From NCBI GenBank assembly GCA_021772565.1, contig JAJFLR010000090.1:1-34161 (forward strand): a DNA stretch of 34,161 bases, read 5' to 3'. Made by a program: the position numbers and the translations under genes. Positions 1 to 6,023 of this stretch are shown in pieces. Position 1 is the first letter of the stretch. The number at the start of each line of letters is the position of its first letter. Under the pieces are notes generated by a model. It ran no database searches, had not been told where the DNA came from, and saw nothing but the letters and a program-made list of their open reading frames with translations. Source of the stretch: Opitutales bacterium (GTDB lineage Bacteria; Verrucomicrobiota; Verrucomicrobiia; Opitutales; JAJFLR01).

Positions 1-75
1 TCATAATTATATTAATGGTTTTGTGATTTAATGATTTAGTGATATTTTTCTTTTAAATTATAAACTGTTTCTACG

Positions 76-111
76 GAAGGGGAAATCGGGATTTTTTTCG
101 ATTTCCTCTTT
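76..111 (+). other. Hairpin upstream of a putative leader peptide
   Basis: Bases 76-88 can pair with 99-111 (13 pairs including two G-T wobbles; the inner 8 bp GGAAATCG/CGATTTCC are perfect), leaving a ten-base T-rich loop. The descending arm is pyrimidine-rich but no clean T-run follows. It could be a weak terminator of a gene left of the window or part of the structured leader of the small genes downstream. Confidence 0.4.
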
Positions 112-128
112 CAATTTTACAGGAGATT

Positions 129-182
129 ATGGACGGAACCCTCATTAATTCATACACATGCCAGGCGCACACAAACCGATAG
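129..182 (+). CDS. Possible 17-residue leader peptide
   Basis: A short ORF (MDGTLINSYTCQAHTNR) starts at an ATG three bases after AGGAG (121-125). This is notable because almost no other gene in the window has a Shine-Dalgarno sequence. It lies in the leader of the Lys-rich small ORF at 346. Downstream, 193-200 (GATAAGCT) is perfectly complementary to 253-260 (AGCTTATC), so the leader can form a long-range stem. A translated uORF that controls folding is possible, but the SD spacing is short and no family is recognised, so this is tentative. Confidence 0.25.
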   Translation: MDGTLINSYTCQAHTNR

Positions 183-345
183 GTGAGAACGAGATAAGCT
201 GTGCTTCGTAAATCAGTAAGTGATCTTAGGATATTAAAGACTTGTATATTCTAGCTTATCCTGTCCATCATCTCTGAGTTATGTTAAAGATAGTATGCAT
301 AACCGAACGTCTTACATCTAATTATTAAATCTAAAGGAGGATATT

Positions 346-450
346 ATGGCTAAAGGACAAAATGCTAAAAAAGTAGTTAAAAAGAAATCTGAAAAAACAT
401 TGAAAGAAAAGCGTGCAGAGAAAAAACTAAAAAAAGCCAACAAAGGTTAA
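346..450 (+). CDS. Small Lys-rich basic protein (34 aa)
   Basis: This 34-residue ORF starts at ATG 346 and ends with TAA at 448-450. It has the best ribosome-binding site in the window, AAAGGAGG (334-340 region), five bases before the start. The product begins MAKGQNAKK, then runs KEKRAEKKLKK and ends in KANKG. Thirteen or more of its 34 residues are Lys or Arg, so it is strongly basic and probably helical or disordered and nucleic-acid binding; that role is inferred from composition only. It resembles small Lys-rich hypothetical proteins I recall from other bacteria, but I cannot name a family. It is preceded by a structured leader and followed 600 bp later by a cold-shock gene, so a shared stress role is conceivable. 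Confidence 0.6.
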   Translation: MAKGQNAKKVVKKKSEKTLKEKRAEKKLKKANKG

Positions 451-1062
451 GATCAGCTTCATATTAAAAATATGCTGAACTGACGGTGAATAGTTTATAA
501 GTAGGATTGTTTTAGAGAATAAAAAAAGGGGGCAAACTGATATTATTGCAACCAACGGTAAAGAGGAAATTACAAAATCGCAAAAAATCAGTAACAGAAG
601 TTGACTGAAATACCAACTGCACAGTAGAAACTACCAAACAAAAAACTGAAATAGAATATTGAGACAGTGAATAGATATTGCGTCATACAAATTACTAAAA
701 CCAAAGAGAATTAACTCACACAGATCAGCCTACGCTTGAAGCTACTGCTAGACGTGGACACTGTTGAGACACGAAGGAAATAAAAAATTAAAATAGATAT
801 CTCTGTGAGTTAAAAGCTCTGTGAGAGAAAAAGTTTTAGACAATAGAATTTAATAAAGTATTAAAAATTGAAAACTAGAAACCGTTGAGGCAATGCCGAT
901 AACGCCACAGAAATTTGAAATGTCACAGAATTTATTATTTACAGACGGCATCCTTCACTTTGAAGTTATGTGTCTAAATATGAAAGTTTTATTTCTACTT
1001 CGGAACGGTGAATTCGAAGGTAGAAAGATTATTATAATTCACCATTAATATAAAAGGTAACA
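451..1062 (+). other. 612-bp stretch without a convincing gene
   Basis: No ORF of believable length or codon use is seen. Translations show Lys/Glu/Thr-rich scraps interrupted by stops in every frame (for example around 600-660 and 720-780), which suggests an eroded gene. Bases 711-724 (TTAACTCACACAGA) are complementary to 800-813 with one mismatch, so a long stem can form and a structured RNA cannot be excluded. The last ~70 bases are the leader of the cold-shock gene. Confidence 0.5.
993..1043 (+). promoter_or_regulatory. Structured 5' leader of the cold-shock gene
   Basis: TTCTAC+TTCG (993-1002) pairs with CGAA (1015-1018) + bulged G + GTAGAA (1020-1025), giving a 10-bp hairpin with a 12-base loop. 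Eight loop bases, GGTGAATT (1007-1014), are perfectly complementary to AATTCACC at 1036-1043, which lies just before the AAAAGG ribosome-binding site (1052-1057). The leader can therefore form a hairpin plus pseudoknot, or two alternative states. Cold-shock mRNAs are known for temperature-responsive leaders; the role here is inferred. Confidence 0.5.
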
Positions 1063-1272
1063 ATGAGTAAAGGTACAGTTAAGTGGTTCAATGAAGATAA
1101 AGGTTTTGGTTTCATTACTCCTGAGGATGGAGGAAAAGATCTTTTCGTTCATCATTCGGAAATTAAAAGTGGAGGCGGGCGGTCAACGCTCAATGATGGC
1201 CAGGAAGTAGAATATGAGGTGGGGCAAGGGCAGAAAGGCCCATGTGCTAATAATGTAGTCCCAGTTAAATGA
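1063..1272 (+). CDS. csp: CspA-family cold-shock protein
   Basis: A 69-residue single cold-shock domain (OB fold), the normal length for the family. It shows the RNP1 motif KGFGFI (residues 13-18) and the RNP2 motif DLFVHHS (26-32), with the opening [10 protein letters not shown] shared by nearly all Csp proteins. The family binds single-stranded RNA and DNA in the cytoplasm and melts RNA secondary structure. The start is supported by AAAAGG five bases upstream. It is a single-gene unit: a hairpin follows the stop, and the leader upstream can fold in alternative ways. Which paralogue it is (cold-induced or constitutive) cannot be told from the sequence. Confidence 0.96.
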   Translation: MSKGTVKWFNEDKGFGFITPEDGGKDLFVHHSEIKSGGGRSTLNDGQEVEYEVGQGQKGPCANNVVPVK

Positions 1273-1290
1273 ATAAATTAACCTGATGTG

Positions 1291-1343
1291 GAACTGGAAA
1301 CCGCCATACCCGCCGCTATGCGCCGGGTATGGCGGCTCAGTTC
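1291..1343 (+). terminator. GC-rich inverted repeat after csp
   Basis: A perfect 12-bp stem, CCGCCATACCCG (1301-1312) with CGGGTATGGCGG (1324-1335), is extended across an internal loop by GAACTG (1291-1296) with CAGTTC (1338-1343). It lies 18 bp after the csp stop. No T-run follows, so it may be an mRNA-stabilising hairpin or a palindromic repeat rather than a classic intrinsic terminator. It is far more GC-rich than its surroundings. Confidence 0.55.
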
Positions 1344-1369
1344 AGAGTCTACATAAATAAAATATAATT

Positions 1370-1698
1370 ATGCCTGATCCACTACCAGCTTATCTAGTTT
1401 GCAGTTCATTTATGCCAGAAGGACATGGATCTATCATTCCCTATGGAGAGGCCTTGAAAAGTATCAAGGGGAATTATTAGTTGCTGGAGAAAGCGATCAG
1501 ATTTTGGATTTTTTTGAAGGTGAGTTTAAGAAAAACGCTAAGATTACACTCTTTCGTTTTCCGTTAATGGAACATTTGAAAGGCTTTTGGCATAATAAGG
1601 AATACCAGGCAATCAAGCATTTGCGGACGGTTAATTCACCGCCTAATTTTACATTTGCAGTGAACGCTGTTGATTTCAGTAAGTGGCAACCCGTATAG
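1370..1698 (+). pseudogene. DUF1330-like protein, frameshifted
   Basis: Two frames together read as one DUF1330-family (dimeric alpha/beta barrel) protein of about 110 aa. From ATG 1370 the first frame gives MPDPLPAYLV...EALKSIKG and stops at 1478-1480. The family pattern continues in the other frame: ELLVAGE, then FRFPLMEHLKGFWHNKEYQ and HLR...PPNFTFAV, up to 1698. The break coincides with a GGGG run at 1468-1471; one extra G would restore a single frame. It is either a recent null mutation or a base-calling error. DUF1330 proteins are small, of uncertain function, and often sit beside EthD-type proteins, as here. No Shine-Dalgarno sequence is seen. Confidence 0.72.
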
Positions 1699-1837
1699 TT
1701 ATATACAAGTTGATAAAGCAAACTGATATAACTCAACAAATTTTCGCATGCGCCACAGATAGTTGACAGTCGAAGGTCAGTTACTTATCTTTAACGTTAG
1801 CTAAAAAATATAAACTGAAAACCATAACAACAATAAA

Positions 1838-2062
1838 ATGATCAAATTCGTAATGTGCATCACTCGTCATCCAGAAATGTCTCGTGAACAATTTCAGGAC
1901 TACTGGCAAAATAAACATGGACCGTTCTTTATGAAAAACGCTGAAATCATGAGAGCCAAAAAGTATGTACAATCTCTGACGATTGATACGCCCTTAAACG
2001 CAGGATTGAGAGAATCTAGACGAGAAAACATGACAACAGCTCCGGTTTTTACTTTGTCTTAG
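1838..2062 (+). pseudogene. EthD-domain protein, 3'-truncated
   Basis: The first ~60 residues (MIKFVMCITRHPEMSREQF, then YWQNKHGPF and KYVQS...DTPLN.GLRESR) read as the N-terminal half of an EthD-type dimeric ferredoxin-like protein, normally about 100-120 aa. After GLRESR the similarity stops and a short unrelated tail ends at 2062. The second half of the domain, which completes the barrel, is absent from the next 400 bp. This is a gene remnant, probably broken by the repeats and mobile fragments that follow. The start is an ATG behind an A-rich leader without a Shine-Dalgarno sequence. It forms a decaying pair with the DUF1330 gene upstream. Confidence 0.65.
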
Positions 2063-2092
2063 CGAGGAGCAAAGCGAGCCGACTCCGCCATA

Positions 2093-2107
2093 GTAGCCTA
2101 TGGCTAC
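2093..2107 (+). repeat. Small hairpin GTAGCC-TAT-GGCTAC
   Basis: A perfect 6-bp stem with a 3-base loop sits in a GC-richer patch immediately after the truncated EthD gene. It probably belongs to an intergenic repeat present at the truncation point. Confidence 0.4.
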
Positions 2108-2160
2108 GAGGGCTGGACACGGTGATCCATGATTATTTTTTGGTTTAAACGAAAAGATTT

Positions 2161-2259
2161 ATGGCAATCGCTATAAAAGAATTGAAAGACGATGATATGT
2201 CATCGTTGTTTGAACCAGCCAGAAAATTGTATGATCTCCTACAGAAGAAAGAAGTCTAA
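2161..2259 (+). CDS. Hypothetical 32-aa ORF or gene fragment
   Basis: A short ORF (MAIAIKELKDDDM...YDLLQKKEV) starts at ATG 2161 and stops at 2257-2259. It has a credible amphipathic, soluble composition but no ribosome-binding site and no recognised family. It lies among broken genes and is as likely to be the N-terminal scrap of a deleted gene as a real small protein. Confidence 0.2.
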   Translation: MAIAIKELKDDDMSSLFEPARKLYDLLQKKEV

Positions 2260-2331
2260 CCAGTTAGAGCAGTCAATGTATCGCAGATCACCTATCAACA
2301 TGGCCGCAGAATTTTTAATGAAGCTCCCAGT

Positions 2332-2365
2332 GGTAGGCCACGGGGTATCCAAACAACCGCCCTAC
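2332..2365. repeat. GGTAGG...CCTAC-bounded short repeat (element D)
   Basis: A 34-bp segment begins GGTAGGCCACGG and ends CCGCCCTAC. The ends are short imperfect inverted repeats of the same kind that bound two larger elements nearby (2681-2776 and 4053-4172). It is probably a non-coding palindromic repeat. Confidence 0.4.
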
Positions 2366-2466
2366 TTTTCTCAATTATTCTCCGAATGTGTATTTACCCC
2401 TAATTACAGTGATAAAATAACCCTTTTAATTCCTTGACTTTTACACCCTATTTACTTTTTTAAAGT

Positions 2467-2646
2467 ATGATTACTTTAACAACATTAGCAGAAATTTCTC
2501 GACTTCAGCATAACCTGATTACCGGCAATCGGGCAATCGGGCAATCGGGCAATCGGGCAATCGGGCAATCGGGCAATCGGGCAATCGGTAAGATTAATGT
2601 CGTCTGCCCTCACAGCCAATCCTTTGTTGTCAAGCTATCTGTTTGA
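2467..2646 (+). CDS. 59-aa ORF spanning an 8-bp tandem repeat
   Basis: An ORF from ATG 2467 to TGA 2644-2646 reads MITLTTLAEISRLQHNLITG and then the repeat-encoded GNRAIGQS units. Because the 8-bp unit is not a multiple of three, each eight-residue period uses three DNA units, and a change in copy number would shift the downstream frame. No family is recognised and there is no Shine-Dalgarno sequence. Its N-terminus looks like real protein sequence, but expression is doubtful. Confidence 0.25.
   Translation: MITLTTLAEISRLQHNLITGNRAIGQSGNRAIGQSGNRAIGKINVVCPHSQSFVVKLSV
2525..2588 (+). repeat. Tandem repeat, 8 x GCAATCGG
   Basis: Eight perfect head-to-tail copies of GCAATCGG fill 64 bp with no interruption. 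Perfect identity implies recent or ongoing slippage. It lies between the hypothetical ORF fragments and the reverse-transcriptase remnant. Confidence 0.97.
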
Positions 2647-2680
2647 TTGGCATAGTATTAAAAACGCACTAATTAATTTA

Positions 2681-2776
2681 GGTAGCAGGGACGGCTGTCC
2701 CCAGCCGTCCGCGAATTCAACATCGAAGCAATTATTGCGTCCAACTAACGGATGCATAGGGACATGCATCCCTACC
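2681..2776. repeat. Two-hairpin element with GGTAG/CTACC ends (element A)
   Basis: A 96-bp element runs from GGTAGCAGGGA to TCCCTACC. It holds two perfect 8-bp hairpins: GGACGGCT/AGCCGTCC (2689-2696 with 2703-2710) and GGATGCAT/ATGCATCC (2750-2757 with 2764-2771). The architecture resembles REP/MITE-type intergenic repeats. It directly abuts the reverse-transcriptase remnant. Confidence 0.65.
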
Positions 2777-2778
2777 TC

Positions 2779-2935
2779 CATTCGAATTGCCAACGAGGTG
2801 TTGACCGAGTTGCAGTTGGAAAAACATCCCGGCAAAACCTTTATCGGCAAACTCTCACGAGGGTTTGAAACATTGGGCTATCAGTTTAATGAGCAAGGTT
2901 TTTCGGGGCCATCTAAAACAACTGAGTTCTCAGCT
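2779..2935 (+). pseudogene. Reverse-transcriptase C-terminal fragment (group II intron type)
   Basis: About 50 codons read IANEVLTELQLEKHPGKTFIGK followed by GFETLGYQF. This matches the conserved block after the catalytic YADD region of group II-intron-like reverse transcriptases, usually 'L.LEKHPDKTFIG...GFDFLGY.F'. The palm with YADD, the fingers and any maturase domain are missing from the flanks. Element A lies immediately upstream and element B downstream. The long open frame through this region (2597-3124) is mostly read-through of non-coding repeats and should not be taken as a gene. Confidence 0.6.
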
Positions 2936-2967
2936 ATTCAGAAGACGCAATTTGGTTTAATGTCGTT

Positions 2968-3013
2968 GGTAGAGACGACTGTCTCAGTCGTCCGGGATTT
3001 CACATTTAGATCT
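2968..3013. repeat. Partial hairpin repeat (element B)
   Basis: It begins GGTAGAG, contains the hairpin GACGACT/AGTCGTC (2974-2980 with 2986-2992), and then GATTTCACATTTAGATCT (2996-3013), which matches 17 of 18 bases at 4095-4112 in element C. It is therefore a truncated member of the same repeat family. Similar fragments (GAATTCAACA and a CAGGG...CCCTG palindrome) continue to about 3100. Confidence 0.55.
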
Positions 3014-3148
3014 AGTACCTCAATTAAGCCACGGATGCCTCAGAATTCAACAATCGCTCAGTCCAGGGCGAGTCATCCCTGCCCAAAAAATTTCCTAAAC
3101 TCTCAGCGCGGTTGCAGGGAGTAATCAACTAACGTAATAATTAATCAA

Positions 3149-3867
3149 ATGAGAAAATATATGAAACTGAAAAGAAAAAATGTATCAAAAAATCTGAAAC
3201 CGATAATGAACAGATTACAAAAATATTCGAAAGGATCTCAGGGCTTGGCAGTGTTGACAGGATTATTGGGGCAAACGGCGATATGCTCGGCTAACATAAC
3301 GGCGCTTGATGTCGGAACTTTAGTCAACGGGGCAACCCTGAACGCCGCAGGCACCGGGTCCCTCGGCCTCTCCGAGATCGTGGATGTCTCACAATCCGAT
3401 GATTCCAATGATCTTTTCATTTTTGTCGGAAACACTGGCGGGGGGGGGCCGTCCGTAGTAGTGCCTCCAACGGTACCGTTTGGGCCTACGATGGTCTCAC
3501 CGGCGCGAATCGCAATTTGAAATATTTTGCCGCTTCCGCCATTGTGGATGCCACGAGCACATTCAATTACGGTTTTCTCACTTCCGGAGACGAAGGAGGT
3601 AATTTAGGCGCGTGGACTTCTGATCGGCTTAATGGGGCTATCGGTTTTAGGAATGGGGACGGTGAATATGGGTATATGCTGATAACGTGGGTCGCAGCAT
3701 CAAAAACCCTGACGTTTCTCGGCGATGGCGCCTTTGATGATACGCCTGGTGTAGGTATCACCGTCGTCCCCGAACCCTCTGAATACGCTGCCGCACTCGG
3801 CCTCGGCGCACTCGGATTGGCATACTATCGCCGCCGTCCCGGAAATAAAACCCGGACGAAAAAATAA
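3149..3867 (+). CDS. PEP-CTERM surface protein with frame break at a poly-G tract
   Basis: Two overlapping frames form one protein of about 240 aa. The first starts at ATG 3149 (alternative 3161) and has a basic N-terminus, a hydrophobic export segment (GLAVLTGLLGQTAICSA) and LFIFVGNTGG. After the G9 tract at 3440-3448 the sensible sequence is in another frame (NGTVWAYDGLTGANRNLKY, then TSGDEGG, LNGAIGFRNG). It ends in a PEP-CTERM sorting signal: VVPEPSEYAAALG, a hydrophobic helix and YYRRRPGNK. One added or two deleted G residues join the frames. PEP-CTERM proteins are exported and processed by exosortase; no exosortase is in the window. The gene is clearly GC-richer than its neighbours, hinting at transfer, and a strong terminator follows. 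Phase variation or an assembly error are both possible. Confidence 0.75.
3440..3448 (+). repeat. Poly-G tract (G9)
   Basis: Nine consecutive G residues lie inside the PEP-CTERM gene, exactly where its reading frame must change. Such tracts slip readily during replication and also attract sequencing errors. Confidence 0.95.
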
Positions 3868-3892
3868 GAGGCAGAATAGCTTTAAGAAATCT

Positions 3893-3925
3893 AAAACCCC
3901 GGTAATTATATTACCGGGGTTTTTT
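3893..3925 (+). terminator. Intrinsic terminator after the PEP-CTERM gene
   Basis: AAAACCCCGGTAA (3893-3905) pairs perfectly with TTACCGGGGTTTT (from 3911), a 13-bp stem with a five-base loop, followed by a T-run to 3925. It lies 26 bp after the stop codon. This is the clearest rho-independent terminator in the window. Confidence 0.95.
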
Positions 3926-4017
3926 GTTGGAAAAGCGGATTTCTGACTGGTTAATATATATTACAAACTACTTACGTCTAAATTGTAACTTCTTTTTATA
4001 TCGATTTGTAAATTATA

Positions 4018-4229
4018 TTTTTGCCACAGATAATTATTTATAAGGTTGATATGGTAGGGGCGACCCCGATGTTAAATCGGGATCATCCGAAAATGATTTC
4101 ACATTTAAATCTTTTTGGCATCAAACAAACGGAGGCTTCGGGCATTCAGTCGAACGGATAAGCCTCCCTACCATAATAATATAATTTCTAAAAATCTGTG
4201 TTCAATCTGTGTTTTATCTGTGGCAAAAA
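4018..4229. repeat. Outer 16-bp inverted repeats flanking element C
   Basis: TTTTTGCCACAGATAA (4018-4033) and its exact reverse complement (4214-4229) flank the element at 4053-4172. The right side also carries two extra ATCTGTG copies (around 4193-4211), a sequence common in intergenic repeats of several phyla. The region 3926-4522 holds no gene. Confidence 0.7.
4050..4175. mobile_element. MITE-like element with 10-bp terminal inverted repeats (element C)
   Basis: TATGGTAGGG (4050-4059) and CCCTACCATA (4166-4175) are perfect inverted repeats enclosing about 106 bp of non-coding sequence. The inside shares an 18-mer (17/18) with element B. No clear target-site duplication is visible. It is non-autonomous if mobile at all; no transposase for it is recognised here. 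Confidence 0.55.
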
Positions 4230-4522
4230 ATTATTAGTTAAAAATTTCAACTAGACTGGCCTTTTCAAGGTAGGCAGTTACTAAATTACAAATTACCTAT
4301 CTCAAAAAAAGTCTTAGCGATTTCTGTATACCTAAGAATGTATCTGACAACACTTGTAAGTACAAGCTGTGCAGAACAACTGCCTAGCATTTCTCAACTT
4401 GTTCCCGCACTTTTAATTTGCACCTATTCAGTTTTGCATAAAATAAATTAGCTTGAACTCATTTCGAAAAGCTATCGAATACCTGCCTTTAATTAAAAAG
4501 ATAAACTTATTAAAAAAAATTC

Positions 4523-5812
4523 GTGTTTGGCAAAAAAAATACAACTGATAAAAAACTATTAAAGGATATACAGGACTGGCATCAGTTGGCCACAAAAGTT
4601 TACTGTTATAGACGTGATGTTCTTGAACCTGATCAGCTCCAAGAATTAAAGGACAAAACAGAAGAGCTTGAGACTGTTGCAGATCAAAAACCTATCGATC
4701 CTAAAGAAGCTGAACATGCCATTGAGCTTTTAGAAAAAATATTAAAAAAATGTGGAGGTGCTTTCTATCCAAAAAATTTTTGGGCGGAGAATGCAGAGAT
4801 GTTTTTAGTTGCGGCAATTCTGGCAATTGGAATTCGCACATTCTTTTTTCAACCTTTTAAAATACCAACTAATTCGATGTACCCCACATACAACGGCATG
4901 ACATTCGAGCTGTTTACCGATGAGCAAAATGAACCTAATATAGTTTCTCGAGCATTTCGTTTAATAACTTTAGGTGCAAGCAAAAGAAAAATTATTGCTC
5001 CAACCGATGGTGAATTAAAAATACCACTTTACAACAAAGAAGACAGAGCTCGCATAAATGGTTATTTTAAAAGCATTCCGGTTAAAGGTAGAAATTATAT
5101 TATTTTACCAACAGTCAAACGACAATATGATTTTATTGTTGGAAATGAAAATGTAAGTCTTGTTGTTCCATTGGATTTTAGTATCGATAAAGTTTTTAAA
5201 GATCGTTATTTAAGTAAAGGTGATCTATTGCCTAACTGGATAATCGAATCCAGTAAAAATGGGAAACTTGAAGTGGTTTCCGGACAATTATATCTAAACA
5301 CAGGAATTTCTCTAAAGAAAGGTGATCCTATATTTTCATTTGATATATTATCAGGAGATGCATTGTTTGTTGACAGGATCTCTTACAATTTTCGTCGACC
5401 AAAAATAGGTGATCCATTTGTCTTTAGAACTCGAAATATTGATGGCATCACCAGACTGAATGGAGGCAAACCTGATGATCGATACTATATTAAACGTTTA
5501 GTAGGAAAAGGTGATGATGTTCTAGCGGTAAAACATCCTGTTCTTTACAGAAATGGTGCACCAATTAAAGGAGTTGATGCTTTTGATTACAATGCACAAA
5601 GAGTCGATGAGTATGAAGGATACACTTATTTAGACAGGTTATCAGTTGGAACAAAAGAATTTATTCCAAAGAATCACTATTATGCAATGGGTGATAACTC
5701 CGATGAAAGTTCTGATAGTCGCAGATGGGGATTTGTGCCTGAAAAATCTCTAGTGGGTAAAGCTATTTTTATTTACTGGCCATTTTCAAAACGCTGGGGG
5801 CCGGCTCAATAG
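4523..5812 (+). CDS. lepB: Signal peptidase I
   Basis: Type I signal peptidase, 429 aa, cleaves signal peptides on the outer face of the inner membrane. Catalytic Ser118 is in PTNSMYP and the general-base Lys324 is in YYIKRLVGKGDD; the C-terminal GDNS box is at 390-393 followed by SSDSRRWG. A membrane helix lies at about 92-108. The first ~90 residues are a charged, probably coiled-coil cytoplasmic domain, and about 190 residues are inserted between the Ser and Lys boxes; I know both traits from Verrucomicrobia/Opitutae enzymes. The start is GTG at 4523: an in-frame TAA lies four codons upstream and no ATG is available. There is no Shine-Dalgarno sequence. It heads a run of envelope genes on this strand, though 211 bp separates it from the next. 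Confidence 0.95.
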   Translation: MFGKKNTTDKKLLKDIQDWHQLATKVYCYRRDVLEPDQLQELKDKTEELETVADQKPIDPKEAEHAIELLEKILKKCGGAFYPKNFWAENAEMFLVAAILAIGIRTFFFQPFKIPTNSMYPTYNGMTFELFTDEQNEPNIVSRAFRLITLGASKRKIIAPTDGELKIPLYNKEDRARINGYFKSIPVKGRNYIILPTVKRQYDFIVGNENVSLVVPLDFSIDKVFKDRYLSKGDLLPNWIIESSKNGKLEVVSGQLYLNTGISLKKGDPIFSFDILSGDALFVDRISYNFRRPKIGDPFVFRTRNIDGITRLNGGKPDDRYYIKRLVGKGDDVLAVKHPVLYRNGAPIKGVDAFDYNAQRVDEYEGYTYLDRLSVGTKEFIPKNHYYAMGDNSDESSDSRRWGFVPEKSLVGKAIFIYWPFSKRWGPAQ

Positions 5813-6023
5813 TTTTATCATTAGTAGTTTTAATAAGTAGATTCTTTAACAAAGCGGTATTCAAATTTAAATTGTAGGCATTTCACATAATATCAAACAT
5901 TGATGGCTGAATTCACTTACACACACTCATATAATTTAGTAATATTCAAACATTTTTAAATCGCATTTTTGCAAAGTATTTTTATATCTTAGAAACTTAA
6001 TAATTTTAAGTTTTCATCGCTCA

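Noticed and set aside
452-477. Hairpin TCAG...CTGA after the Lys-rich ORF as a terminator
   Set aside because: The stem is interrupted and no T-run follows.
893-1048. 51-aa ORF upstream of csp
   Set aside because: Its GAGG lies only two bases before the ATG, the composition is odd, and it covers the csp leader hairpin; more likely untranslated leader.
2161-2437. Toxin-antitoxin or small-gene pair in the remnant zone
   Set aside because: The ORFs at 2161-2259 and 2192-2437 overlap in different frames, lack ribosome-binding sites and match no toxin or antitoxin family I know.
2525-2588. CRISPR array
   Set aside because: The units are 8 bp, contiguous and without spacers; it is a simple tandem repeat.
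2597-3124. 175-codon open frame on the plus strand
   Set aside because: Most of it crosses hairpin repeats A and B; only 2779-2935 resembles protein (reverse transcriptase). It is not a gene.
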